From Bacteroidales bacterium (lineage in GTDB: Bacteria; Bacteroidota; Bacteroidia; Bacteroidales; Lentimicrobiaceae): a stretch of DNA of 64,000 nt. Made by a program: the position numbers and the translations under genes. The stretch lies in the NCBI GenBank assembly GCA_016705005.1, contig JADIZB010000005.1, positions 186,001 to 250,000 of the forward strand, given 5' to 3'. Below are positions 8,893 through 17,401 of the stretch, one piece after another (the stretch's first letter is position 1; each line of letters begins with the position of its first letter). The notes beneath the pieces are model-generated. The model worked only from the letters and a program-made list of their open reading frames with translations. It was not told the origin of the DNA and searched no databases.

Positions 8893-10113
8893 TTATTCGT
8901 AACGTATTGCTTTTACAGGTGCGATGTACCTGATGACAAGTGACGGAATAAGCATCATCAATGTACAGATCATCACGGTTGCAAGGTTTATTAATAGAAT
9001 TGCCTGCAAACCAATGTCTACAGGTACTACAGAAACAAAATATGAATCTTCAGGCAAAGGAATAAATCCGGATTTTTTCTGAAGGAAAACCAGGGAGAGT
9101 GCAACTGCATTTCCCCATATCAGTCCATAAAAGGTAATATTGACAGAAGCATAGATGAAAATTTTTCTAATGCTCCCGTTTGTTGCGCCCAGGGCTTTAA
9201 GCATGCCGATATCACGGGTATGCTCAAGAATGAGTATCAGTAGTGTTGAAATCATGGTAATTCCCGAAACCAGGGCCATCAGAATCAGTATGATAAGTAC
9301 ATTCAAATCCTGAATTTCTATCCAGTCAAATATCTGCGGATAAAGTTGTTTGATGGTCTGTGTATTCAGTTTGAAGCCGATGATGTTATACACCTGTCCT
9401 GCTATTTCATTGAGATGGTCAAAATCCCTGATGTTGATTTCAATACCCGAAACAAGATTACCATCCCATCCGTTAAGTTTCCTGATATGCCTGATATCGC
9501 CGAAAACATACATTTCGTCAAATTCAGCCATTCCGGTATTGTAGATTCCGCTTACTCTGAATTTTCTTCCCCGGGCGGTATTGTCAATAATAAAATACAT
9601 CCTGAGGTCATCGCCGGCTTTAAAGCCCAGCAGGTTTGCAAGTTTCTGTGAAATCAAAACATCAATACCTGCTGAAGTGTCTTTAAACTCAGGGATGGAG
9701 CCTTCTGTAAGTTTATCCTTTAAAAATTGCCAGTCATAATCAGCATTTACACCCTTCAGGACAACCCCTTCAATCTGATCTTCCGTTTTGATGATCCCTG
9801 CCTTCAAACCAAATTCCTGTATATTCAGAATTCCCGGAAGTCTTTGTAACTGACTGATTTTTGCATCATTCTTATCTATCGGAGTGGGCTCATACGAATT
9901 ATTGGAATCAAATCCGGTAATCTGAATGTGACCTCCGAAGCCGGAAACCTTATCACGGACCTGTGTCTGAAACCCCTGGAGAATAGCAACGGAAATCAGC
10001 ATCACAGCCAGGCCCAGTGCAATGCCGGCAACAGAAACCTTCACAATTGGTCTCGAAAATGAACTGCCGTCACGCGAACGGATACGTCTGCTTATAAAAT
10101 ACTCGAAGTTCAA
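8893..10113 (-). CDS. LolC/LolE-like ABC transporter permease (FtsX family)
   Basis: The 406-residue protein opens with NFEYFISRRI and a first membrane helix at about residues 25-48. A large periplasmic MacB-type core domain (about 50-265) follows, then three helices near 270-295, 315-345 and 370-395 in the FtsX arrangement. The N-terminal pattern IVKVSVAGIALGLAVMLISVAIL is typical of LolC/E-like lipoprotein-releasing permeases. In the Lol pathway such proteins extract lipoproteins from the inner membrane with the ATPase LolD; no ATPase gene lies next to it, so lolD would be elsewhere. The upstream intergenic region holds a perfect inverted repeat formed by divergent -7 boxes shared with namZ. 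Confidence 0.85.
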   Translation of the reverse strand: MNFEYFISRRIRSRDGSSFSRPIVKVSVAGIALGLAVMLISVAILQGFQTQVRDKVSGFGGHIQITGFDSNNSYEPTPIDKNDAKISQLQRLPGILNIQEFGLKAGIIKTEDQIEGVVLKGVNADYDWQFLKDKLTEGSIPEFKDTSAGIDVLISQKLANLLGFKAGDDLRMYFIIDNTARGRKFRVSGIYNTGMAEFDEMYVFGDIRHIRKLNGWDGNLVSGIEINIRDFDHLNEIAGQVYNIIGFKLNTQTIKQLYPQIFDWIEIQDLNVLIILILMALVSGITMISTLLILILEHTRDIGMLKALGATNGSIRKIFIYASVNITFYGLIWGNAVALSLVFLQKKSGFIPLPEDSYFVSVVPVDIGLQAILLINLATVMICTLMMLIPSLVIRYIAPVKAIRYE

Positions 10114-10126
10114 CCTGGTTTACTTT

Positions 10127-10162
10127 ACTGCAAAGTTAAATGTTTACGCTTAACTTTGCAGT
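10127..10162. promoter_or_regulatory. Perfect 13-bp inverted repeat with back-to-back -7 boxes
   Basis: ACTGCAAAGTTAA (10127-10139) and its exact complement (10150-10162) flank a 10-nt centre. Each arm contains TAACTTTG, a perfect TAnnTTTG box, one facing the permease gene (10131-10138, minus) and one facing namZ (10151-10158, plus). Predicted starts are near 10127 (leader about 14 nt to the permease ATG) and near 10162 (leader about 29 nt to namZ). The symmetry beyond the boxes may also bind a regulator. Confidence 0.6.
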
Positions 10163-10190
10163 TGTACAAACCTTTAACTTCCGACAAAGG

Positions 10191-11435
10191 ATGCGCCTTT
10201 CACGATTATCATTGCTGGTTGCCTCACTTATGTTCGTATCGTGCTCACAACAACGCCGGTTGCAGAAACAACAACCTGATGCGGTACATATAAGTAAGGA
10301 AAGACCGGCTGTTGTGGCATTCGAGCAGGATATTAGACCTGCAGCTGAGCGAACAAGACATTACTTCAGTAAACTTGAGAATAAAAGAGTTGGAGTGGTA
10401 GCCAATCAGACCTCCCTGATCGGTCAGACCCATTTGGTTGACAGTCTTATTTCGTCCGGCATCAACATTGTCAGGGTTTTTACCCCGGAACACGGATTCA
10501 GGGGGCAGGCTGAAGCAGGTGAACATGTTGACAGCAATATTGATGAAAAAACAGGATTGCCCCTGATTTCGTTGTATGGAGATCACAGAAAGCCTGTGGC
10601 TGAGGACCTTGAAGGCATTGACCTGATCTTGTTTGACCTGCAGGATGTCGGCGCCCGTTTTTATACATATATCTCAACACTCACGCTGGTTATGGAAGCC
10701 TGCGCTGAAAACAGGGTTCCTTTACTGGTACTTGACAGGCCCAACCCCAACGGATTCTTCATTGATGGGCCTGTTCTTGAGCAAGGATTCAGCTCATTTG
10801 TAGGGATGCATCCTGTACCGGTTGTACATGGGATGACCATGGCTGAATATGCGCGTATGGTGAATGGTGAGCAATGGCTGAAAGACAGTGTCAGGTGCGA
10901 TCTTGACTGGGTTGGAAATTCGGGTTATACCCACCGGAAGTTATACCCGTTGCCGGTGAGGCCATCGCCAAACCTGCCCGATATGGAATCGGTTTATCTA
11001 TATCCCTCTCTGTGTTTCTTTGAAGGCACAATTGTCAGCGTTGGGCGGGGAACCGATTTTCCATTCAGCATCATTGGGTTCCCGGGCTATACGGCAGGTG
11101 ATTTCACTTTTACTCCCGGGAGCCGTCCCGGTGCCAGCCTGAATCCTTTATATAAAGATATTGAGTGCAGGGGATTAAATCTGCGTGCCGAAGCTGCACT
11201 TTTACAACAGAACCCAGGTATCAGGTTAAAGTGGCTGATTGAGATGTATCATTCCTATCCAGATAAAGACAGGTTTTTTACTTCGTTTTTCAGTAAACTG
11301 GCCGGCACGGATCAACTTCGCCGGCAAATTGAAGCCGGTCTTTCCGAAGATGAGATCAGGGCATCATGGCAACAGGGGCTTTCGGATTTTCAGAAAATCA
11401 GACATCAGTATCTCCTGTACCACGATTTTAAATAA
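10191..11435 (+). CDS. namZ: NamZ-type exo-beta-N-acetylmuramidase (DUF1343), lipoprotein
   Basis: The product has 414 residues with a lipoprotein signal peptide (MRLSRLSLLVASLMFVSC, Cys18), placing it in the periplasm or outer membrane. The DUF1343 domain starts with RVGVVANQTS and has TPEHGFRG, LFDLQDVGARFYTY, DRPNPNG and VGRGTDFPF, all hallmarks of the family. Characterised NamZ from Tannerella forsythia releases terminal MurNAc from peptidoglycan fragments. The start at 10191 was chosen because it directly gives the lipobox; a longer frame begins at 10140 inside the promoter palindrome. With mpl in the same window it suggests peptidoglycan salvage. A bidirectional hairpin follows the stop. 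Confidence 0.87.
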   Translation: MRLSRLSLLVASLMFVSCSQQRRLQKQQPDAVHISKERPAVVAFEQDIRPAAERTRHYFSKLENKRVGVVANQTSLIGQTHLVDSLISSGINIVRVFTPEHGFRGQAEAGEHVDSNIDEKTGLPLISLYGDHRKPVAEDLEGIDLILFDLQDVGARFYTYISTLTLVMEACAENRVPLLVLDRPNPNGFFIDGPVLEQGFSSFVGMHPVPVVHGMTMAEYARMVNGEQWLKDSVRCDLDWVGNSGYTHRKLYPLPVRPSPNLPDMESVYLYPSLCFFEGTIVSVGRGTDFPFSIIGFPGYTAGDFTFTPGSRPGASLNPLYKDIECRGLNLRAEAALLQQNPGIRLKWLIEMYHSYPDKDRFFTSFFSKLAGTDQLRRQIEAGLSEDEIRASWQQGLSDFQKIRHQYLLYHDFK

Positions 11436-11436
11436 A

Positions 11437-11460
11437 AAAGGGGCTGATTATGCCCCCTTT
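11437..11460. terminator. Bidirectional hairpin between namZ and aminotransferase gene
   Basis: AAAGGGGC, a 7-nt loop and GCCCCCTTT form a stem (one bulged C) flanked by an A-run on one side and T-rich sequence on the other. It can terminate both convergent genes. Confidence 0.6.
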
Positions 11461-11481
11461 ATTTCTTCTGCCTGAATTTTA

Positions 11482-12678
11482 CTATTTCCTTCCCGGATAT
11501 ACTTTCAGTGCTTCTTCGAGACATTTCACCGCATTCTTCAGGTCTTCCTTTTTCAGCACATAGGCAATTCGGGCTTCATTTTTACCGAGTCCGGGTGTAG
11601 CATAAAACCCGGTGGCCGGTGCCAGCATGACGGTCTGTTGATTGTAACTGAAATCTTCGAGTAGCCATTGACAAAAGATATCGGCATCATCAATCGGTAG
11701 GCTGATGACCGAATAAAATGCACCTTTGGGAAGCGGAGCAAAAACACCCGGAATCTTATTCAGTTCTTCGATAACCAGGTTTCTGCGCGAAATATATTCA
11801 TCGTATACTTCTCTGAAATACTCTGCCGGTGTATCCAGAGAGGCTTCACCAATCACCTGTCCCAGCGAAGGTGGACTGAGTCGGGCCTGGGCGAATTTAA
11901 GTGCGGTGGCAATCAGTTTTTTATTTTTTGATATCAATGCACCAATTCTTACTCCGCATTCACTATAACGTTTCGATACCGAATCCATCAAAACAGCATG
12001 CTCTTCAAGCCCTTCGAGGTTCATAACAGAAAAATGGGCATTACCGTCATAACAGAATTCCCTGTAAACCTCATCTGCAAAAAGATAGAGGTCATGTTTT
12101 AGAACCAGTTCGCGCAGCTGTAACAGCTCTTCTTTACTGTATAAATAACCGGTAGGGTTGTTCGGATTACACACCATTATGGCTTTGGTCCGTGGTGTGA
12201 TTGATTTCTCAAATTCGCTTATGGGTGGCAGGGCAAAGCCGTTTTCAATAGATGAAGTAATCGGAATTACCTTTACACCTGCTGCCAATGCAAAAGCATT
12301 ATAATTGGTATAAAATGGTTCAGGTATGATGATTTCATCTCCAGGATTCAAACATACTTTCAAAGCAAAGGAAATGGCTTCAGAACCGCCTGTAGTGATA
12401 ATAATTTCTTCATGAGTGATGTTGATACCGATGCCCTGATAATAAGTTGCCAGTTTCCTCCGGTAGCTTTCATTACCGGCCGAATGACTGTATTCGATGA
12501 CCTTTTGATCGAAATTGCGGATGGCGTTCAGAGCAACTTCAGGTGTTTGAATATCCGGTTGTCCGATATTGAGGTGATAGACCTTAATCCCTTTCTTTTT
12601 TGCAGCTTCAGCAAAGGGGACAAGCTTACGGATTGGTGATGCGGGCATTTGGCAACCGCGTTCTGAAATCTTAGGCAT
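11482..12678 (-). CDS. PLP-dependent aminotransferase, class I/II (aspartate aminotransferase-like)
   Basis: The 398-residue fold-type I aminotransferase has NIGQPDIQTP (about residues 37-46), substrate/PLP contacts TTGGSEAI, NPNNPTG and DEVYREF, and the PLP lysine in SVSKRYSECGVRIG near residue 236. The closing arginine segment is EARIAYV. These point to the aspartate/aromatic aminotransferase subgroup. Likely roles are cytosolic nitrogen transfer between 2-oxoglutarate and aspartate or aromatic amino acids; the exact substrate cannot be read by eye. The gene is monocistronic with an almost perfect Bacteroidota promoter upstream (12719-12749). Confidence 0.9.
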   Translation of the reverse strand: MPKISERGCQMPASPIRKLVPFAEAAKKKGIKVYHLNIGQPDIQTPEVALNAIRNFDQKVIEYSHSAGNESYRRKLATYYQGIGINITHEEIIITTGGSEAISFALKVCLNPGDEIIIPEPFYTNYNAFALAAGVKVIPITSSIENGFALPPISEFEKSITPRTKAIMVCNPNNPTGYLYSKEELLQLRELVLKHDLYLFADEVYREFCYDGNAHFSVMNLEGLEEHAVLMDSVSKRYSECGVRIGALISKNKKLIATALKFAQARLSPPSLGQVIGEASLDTPAEYFREVYDEYISRRNLVIEELNKIPGVFAPLPKGAFYSVISLPIDDADIFCQWLLEDFSYNQQTVMLAPATGFYATPGLGKNEARIAYVLKKEDLKNAVKCLEEALKVYPGRK

Positions 12679-12718
12679 GGCAGAATATTTTTTTTCAGAT
12701 TTTGTTTGAATTCCGAAG

Positions 12719-12749
12719 CAAAGGTATAAGCAATTTCAAGAGTTCCAAA
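12719..12749 (-). promoter_or_regulatory. Bacteroidota -33/-7 promoter of the aminotransferase gene
   Basis: On the minus strand TTTG (12746-12749) and TACCTTTG (12719-12726) are separated by exactly 19 bp, the consensus arrangement. The predicted start near 12715 leaves a 37-nt leader. Confidence 0.68.
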
Positions 12750-12783
12750 AAAATGTAAATTCATTTTTTTTATGCTTAAAAAG

Positions 12784-12808
12784 CAAAAAAGCCGGGTATT
12801 CCCCGGCT
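12784..12808 (-). terminator. Intrinsic terminator of the DUF1573 gene
   Basis: A 7-bp GC-rich stem (AGCCGGG with CCCGGCT, 5-nt loop) is followed on the minus strand by TTTTT, 22 bp beyond the DUF1573 stop. Confidence 0.72.
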
Positions 12809-12830
12809 CAATATAACTAAAAACTGGATA

Positions 12831-13304
12831 TTACTTTTTGGAAACAGGCACTGTTCCTGGTGTAACACTTTTCTCAGGAATCGAGCCTTCTTCAGTTTTC
12901 TGGATAATGTTACCGGTAATCTTCAGGACAACGGTAGCTGTTTTGGCATTTGACATAACCGTGATTGATTTGTTGATCGGTCCCAATCTGCCGGTATCGT
13001 ATTTAACTTTTATGCTCTCTTTTTTTCCGGGAAGAATCGGCTCACGCGGATAACTTGGTACAGTGCATCCACAGGAAGATTTTACACTTGACAGAATCAA
13101 AGGTTCTTTCCCTGTGTTGGTGAAAATAAATTCGCAATTGCCATCACCGCCTACAAAAAGAGTACCATAATCGTGAACAATTTTTTCGAAAGTGATTTCG
13201 GGTGCATTCGGATTCGGAGCAGCGGTCTCGGTTTTAACCTCCTGAGCAAATATAGAGCCAATGCCTAAAAGAACTGCAACAAGTAATGAAACTGACTTTT
13301 TCAT
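12831..13304 (-). CDS. DUF1573 domain secreted protein
   Basis: The 157-residue protein has a Sec signal peptide (first about 20 residues ending SIFAQ) and one DUF1573 domain. Its family signature is visible: FEKIVHDYGTLFVGGDG, then FIFTNTGKEPLILSSVKSSCGCTVPSYP with the paired CGC cysteine motif, and PGKKESIKVKYDT. DUF1573 proteins are abundant in Bacteroidota periplasm; the fold is immunoglobulin/MSP-like and the function is unknown. The last 20 residues are a charged, proline-rich tail. It is monocistronic, with its own -7 box (13358-13365) and terminator. Confidence 0.9.
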   Translation of the reverse strand: MKKSVSLLVAVLLGIGSIFAQEVKTETAAPNPNAPEITFEKIVHDYGTLFVGGDGNCEFIFTNTGKEPLILSSVKSSCGCTVPSYPREPILPGKKESIKVKYDTGRLGPINKSITVMSNAKTATVVLKITGNIIQKTEEGSIPEKSVTPGTVPVSKK

Positions 13305-13357
13305 TGTTTAATAATTAGATTATTTAATAATTATGTTGATTTCGCTTAGCAATAGCA

Positions 13358-13365
13358 CAAAAATA
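13358..13365 (-). promoter_or_regulatory. Putative -7 box of the DUF1573 gene
   Basis: Minus-strand TATTTTTG matches TAnnTTTG. A TTAG, one mismatch from TTTG, sits 19 bp upstream. The leader would be about 50 nt and very A/T-rich. Confidence 0.45.
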
Positions 13366-13557
13366 CATAAAAAATAAGGCTTTGCTAAATTTTTAAGATT
13401 ATTTTACACTTTCAATTATTGTACCAGAAATTCAGATTTATTTTTGAACCAGAAATTACTTTCAACTCTATCAGGAGAATAAAGCGATATTTGCAGAACG
13501 ATTCCCATGTTCACAGTAAGTATTATCCGGTTGATTAAAACACAAAACTGTATTAAA

Positions 13558-14067
13558 ATGGTCAGGACTTTAGCCAGGATCGGACTTTCTTGTCTGATAT
13601 TCATCATTGTTTTTACCGGTTGTAAATCAAAATCACACCTGTCAGGACCCCAGGGCAATGCTGGCGTAGCCGGACCCAGGGCGATTGTTTATAAGACTAC
13701 GAGCAATTATTTCCTTCATGTACCTGTAATACTTTCGCAGGATAAGAAATCTGTTGTCTCCTTTCCTGCCCCATCAGATGTATATTTTAACGGAGATTTT
13801 GCTTACCCGGTTAAGCTTGAAAACGGATACCTGCTCGATCGCAGGGGAATCAGCGAAGGATGCGCGTTCCTGAAATGGACCTATTATGAATACAGCCGTC
13901 TCGATCATACCCCTGGTCAGGAAGAACTCCTTAAAATGATCCTTGATCCTGATCCACTGGCTGAAATGTATGATTGCGGAAGGAAAAGCAAATTCAACGA
14001 TATTGAAGCAGAACTCAACCGGGTTATACGTGAAGGAAAGCTGGGATTGTACGAAAAGATCAAATAA
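13558..14067 (+). CDS. Unknown lipoprotein with four collagen-like triplets
   Basis: The product has 169 residues. The ATG at 13558 gives a lipoprotein signal (MVRTLARIGLSCLIFIIVFTGC, Cys22). Immediately after the lipobox come GPQ-GNA-GVA-GPR, four Gly-X-Y triplets, then a compact domain containing DVYFNGDFAYPVKLENGYLLDRRGI and a helical C-terminus. I do not recognise the family. It is alone between the DUF1573 gene (divergent) and the DAK2-DegV gene. The lipoprotein call is fairly firm; the function is unknown. Confidence 0.7.
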   Translation: MVRTLARIGLSCLIFIIVFTGCKSKSHLSGPQGNAGVAGPRAIVYKTTSNYFLHVPVILSQDKKSVVSFPAPSDVYFNGDFAYPVKLENGYLLDRRGISEGCAFLKWTYYEYSRLDHTPGQEELLKMILDPDPLAEMYDCGRKSKFNDIEAELNRVIREGKLGLYEKIK

Positions 14068-14376
14068 AGATATCAACAGGCATTAATCATATATATCATT
14101 GACAAACAACATATTGCAATATTTATAACCAATTTTAAACCCGTTTTGGCTTAAAACAGGATTAAAATATTGAATACCCCTCTCTGGTTTTACTTCTTTA
14201 ATTTTTTTATGAATTACTTTTGCAACCGAAACTGACCAGGAGGGGATCCGGTTTACCTTTCTTTTATCTTCATTCGCTGCATTTCCAATGCTACTATCCC
14301 TTTTTTTTACCGGTCGTTAACATTTTGGTAAATAGCTTGTTAATTAGCTTCAAATTGTTTAATCAAAAACCAGACA
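14068..14376. other. Intergenic region, A/T-rich, with an imperfect stem-loop
   Basis: No gene was seen in 309 bp. An 8-bp arm CAATATTT at 14117 pairs with its complement ending near 14172, with an inner TTTTAA/TTAAAA pairing, forming an A/T-rich branched hairpin. It could be a weak terminator or leader structure for the next gene; no T-run follows. Confidence 0.3.
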
Positions 14377-16188
14377 TTGAGCACTCCATCAAAATCAGTA
14401 ACTGAACTCGACGGGAAAACACTTTATTACAGTTTTCTGGCCGGAGCCCAGAAGATTTTCGAGAATCAGGTTTTAATCAATAAAATCAACGTTTTTCCGG
14501 TAGCCGATGCCGATACAGGTACCAACCTGGCATCCACCATGCGGTCGATTGTTGAGAGTCCTATACCCACCTCAGACCTGAAGCTTACCGCTGCGGCACT
14601 GGCCGACGCTGCGCTTACCGGTGCAAGGGGGAACTCGGGGATTATTTTCGCACAGTTTATATACGGCTTCAGCAATGAAATTCAAAAGCATGAAACCGTT
14701 AGTGTTGAAACGTTTGCTGAAATCATCAAAAAAGCGGTTACTTACGCTTATGAAGCCATAGCCAATCCGGTTGAGGGTACCATGATCACCGTGATCAGGG
14801 AATGGGCTGAGTTTATTTACATTCTGAAGGATACCATACAGGACTTCATCGAACTGCTTGCCCAGGCTTATCAGAAAGCTCTGGAATCGCTCCAGGCCAC
14901 CACAGGACAGCTTGCCGTTCTTGCCAAATCGAATGTTGTGGATGCCGGCGCCAAAGGCTTCGTGGTCTTCCTGCAGGGAATGGTTGAATTTGTGAAGGCC
15001 GGGGAGTTGCGAAAACTGCTTTCGGGGCGCGAAACCGTTGTTATCGCTGATTCCGAAATTGTTTCGCACGATGAGATCACATTCAGGTATTGCACCGAAG
15101 CGATGCTGATGCTGGATGAAAAGAAAAATGTGGATTTGACCCAGGTGCGCAAAGGCATTGCCCATATGGGAGATTCCATGGTGGTTGCCGGCTCTGCCAA
15201 AAAAATGCGGGTTCACATCCACAGCGACCATCCCGCCAAAGTGATGAAAGTGCTGACGAAATTCGGAAATATTACCTATCAGAAAGTTGATGATATGGTG
15301 ATGCAGCAGGAAGTTGCGTCCAATGCCAGATTTCCGGTTGCTCTTGTTACAGACTCAACCTGTGATATTCCGCAGGAACTGATTGAAAAGTATCAGTTGC
15401 ATGTTGTTCCGCTGAGTGTGCATTTCGGTGAGAACTATTTCCTCGACCGGCTGACCATTCTTCCGGCTCAGTTTTACTCGATGATTGACAAAGCTGCCAG
15501 TTATCCATCAACCGCTCAGCCTGCCTATAAAGACTTTTTTAACCGCTACTCCTATCTTGCCAGCCATTACGATTCCATCATCGGTATCCACATCAGTGCC
15601 GCCATGAGCGGAACCTGGAGCAACAGTTCCAAGGCGTCGCATGCCGTGGCTGAACATAGTGGCAAGAAGATCAATGTGATCAATTCAAAACGCCTTTCAA
15701 GCGGACTCGGACTGGTTGTTATTCGTGCCGCCAAGGCCATTGAAAATGGTGCAACGCATCAGGATGTTGTTGACAATATAGATAAATGGTCAAGCAACAC
15801 CAAGATGTTCGTCTCTTCAAAAACCATCAAGTACATGGTGAAGAGCGGCAGGGTAAGCTATACCAAGGGTCTGATAGGGTCATTGCTGAACCTGAAACCT
15901 ATTGTTACAGTCAACGACGAAGGCAGGACTGAAACTTTCGGTAAACCTTTTACTGAAAAGAGCAGTATGGCACTTGTCATGGCCAAGGTGAAGAGTATGG
16001 CAGCTGATCGTAAAATCTGGGGATACTCCATATCCCACGCCAGGAATATCAGCACAGCCAACTGGTTTGCCGACAGAATGAGAGAGATCAGCGGACTGGA
16101 GCCTGAATTTATCAACGATGCCTCCCCTGTTCTGGGTGTAAATGCCGGTCCGGGCGTAGTTGCCCTCTCGATTATGTTTGAAGAATAA
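14377..16188 (+). CDS. DAK2-DegV fusion protein (FakA-like plus FakB-like)
   Basis: The 603-residue protein starts at a TTG codon (STPSKSVTELDG follows); no ATG precedes the conserved domain. Residues about 10-205 are a DhaL/DAK2 domain with the Mg-ATP loop NVFPVADADTGTN and ARGNSGIIFAQF. Residues about 225-315 match the middle domain of FakA (YCTEAMLML, GDSMVV, VHIHSDHP). Residues about 325-603 are a DegV domain with VTDSTCDIP, STAQP and SAAMSGTW, the fatty-acid-binding loop region. In Firmicutes FakA phosphorylates fatty acids held by the separate protein FakB; here both would be one chain. The substrate being a fatty acid is inference. A strong terminator follows. Confidence 0.85.
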   Translation: MSTPSKSVTELDGKTLYYSFLAGAQKIFENQVLINKINVFPVADADTGTNLASTMRSIVESPIPTSDLKLTAAALADAALTGARGNSGIIFAQFIYGFSNEIQKHETVSVETFAEIIKKAVTYAYEAIANPVEGTMITVIREWAEFIYILKDTIQDFIELLAQAYQKALESLQATTGQLAVLAKSNVVDAGAKGFVVFLQGMVEFVKAGELRKLLSGRETVVIADSEIVSHDEITFRYCTEAMLMLDEKKNVDLTQVRKGIAHMGDSMVVAGSAKKMRVHIHSDHPAKVMKVLTKFGNITYQKVDDMVMQQEVASNARFPVALVTDSTCDIPQELIEKYQLHVVPLSVHFGENYFLDRLTILPAQFYSMIDKAASYPSTAQPAYKDFFNRYSYLASHYDSIIGIHISAAMSGTWSNSSKASHAVAEHSGKKINVINSKRLSSGLGLVVIRAAKAIENGATHQDVVDNIDKWSSNTKMFVSSKTIKYMVKSGRVSYTKGLIGSLLNLKPIVTVNDEGRTETFGKPFTEKSSMALVMAKVKSMAADRKIWGYSISHARNISTANWFADRMREISGLEPEFINDASPVLGVNAGPGVVALSIMFEE

Positions 16189-16207
16189 AGAATTGCGAGA
16201 TACGCTG

Positions 16208-16242
16208 AGCCGGAATTGCTGATGCTTTTCCGGCTTTTTTTT
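16208..16242 (+). terminator. Intrinsic terminator of the DAK2-DegV gene
   Basis: AGCCGG (16208-16213) pairs with CCGGCT (16230-16235) across a 16-nt loop and is followed by eight T residues, 20 bp after the stop codon. Confidence 0.75.
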
Positions 16243-16419
16243 GCAGAAAAATGAATTGCATTTTTATACATTCAACAGTGTATGACAGGCTGATTTCACG
16301 CAATGAAGCAAATACGCAAAGAGCTGATATTCAGATATTACAATCTGATTCTTTGCTAATTAATATTAAAATGATCAACAAAACAAGTCTCTGATCGTGC
16401 ATGCTCTAAAATAGAAACA

Positions 16420-17193
16420 ATGTTCAACTATCTCCCTGAAATTGCACTGGTAGTCTTGATATATATGACACTCGTGTTTATGCTCGCAATGGTTCTGAAG
16501 GATAATTCAATCGTGGATATCTTCTGGGGCATGGGCTTTATCGTAATTACCACTTATAGTCTTTGGCAGGCTGATGACATTGACCTGAAAAAGATTCTGG
16601 TCAGCTCCCTGGTTCTGATCTGGGGATTGCGGCTGACTGTTCATATTTTTCGCCGGAACCACGGCCGTGGCGAAGATTTCCGTTATGCCAACTGGCGCCG
16701 GACCTGGAAATTCTTTGTGTTGCGCAGTTTTTTCCAGGTTTTTATGCTTCAGGGCTTTTTTATGTTACTGATTGTCTGGCCGGTAATTCATATAAATCAG
16801 GGTTCTTTTGTTAATTTCGGGATGATTGATATTGCAGGAATGCTGATTTTCCTGGTTGGATTTTATTTTGAAGCAATGGGAGATTATCAACTGACCCGAT
16901 TCAGGAAATATCCGTTAAATAGCGGAAAGATCATCACTACCGGTCTGTGGAAATACACACGTCATCCCAACTATTTCGGTGAGGCTTTGCTCTGGTGGGG
17001 CATATGGCTGATGGCTGTTCCGGTAGTGGATGGAATTTATACAATTCTGAGTCCGATTATCATTACGTTATTGTTGCGCTATGTTTCCGGTGTGCCGATG
17101 CTGGAAAAGAAGTATGAAGGACGGGCTGACTGGGAGGAATACAAAAGCAGGACGCCGGTTTTTGTGCCATTCAGATTCAGAAAGAACGGATAA
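16420..17193 (+). CDS. DUF1295 / steroid 5-alpha-reductase-like membrane protein
   Basis: The 257-residue polytopic protein has about six to seven membrane helices. The C-terminal signature GLWKYTRHPNYFGEALLWWG (residues about 174-193), with RYVSGVPMLEKK and a final DWEEYKSRTPVFVPF, is diagnostic of the DUF1295 branch of the isoprenylcysteine methyltransferase/steroid reductase superfamily. Such proteins bind NADPH or SAM-like cofactors in the membrane and act on hydrophobic substrates; the bacterial substrate is unknown. The gene stands alone with about 200 bp of non-coding sequence on either side. Confidence 0.87.
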   Translation: MFNYLPEIALVVLIYMTLVFMLAMVLKDNSIVDIFWGMGFIVITTYSLWQADDIDLKKILVSSLVLIWGLRLTVHIFRRNHGRGEDFRYANWRRTWKFFVLRSFFQVFMLQGFFMLLIVWPVIHINQGSFVNFGMIDIAGMLIFLVGFYFEAMGDYQLTRFRKYPLNSGKIITTGLWKYTRHPNYFGEALLWWGIWLMAVPVVDGIYTILSPIIITLLLRYVSGVPMLEKKYEGRADWEEYKSRTPVFVPFRFRKNG

Positions 17194-17313
17194 TCGCACA
17201 CATCGTAAGTCTGTACACCCCATTGTGTGTGATAGGTGTCACTTAATCAGGTATATTTTACAGCATAATCAAATCAAAACTTAACAGGTTCAGGAAATAC
17301 AGCGTATTTCTCA

Positions 17314-17344
17314 TTCGTCATTTCTTTTCATTTTAATACCTTCG
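17314..17344 (+). promoter_or_regulatory. Putative promoter of the ADP-forming acyl-CoA synthetase gene
   Basis: TTCG (17314-17317), a 19-bp spacer and TACCTTCG (17337-17344) match the Bacteroidota arrangement with a C in place of the middle T in both elements. The predicted start near 17348 leaves a leader of about 54 nt. Confidence 0.45.
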
Positions 17345-17401
17345 CAACAGTTTCAATATCCGGAAAATCTCAGACAATTATTTATTAAACTATTCATTAT
17401 C

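Noticed and set aside
13507..13557. Longer start for the lipoprotein gene
   Set aside because: The ATG at 13558 places the hydrophobic segment and lipobox at normal distance; the longer version would bury the signal peptide.
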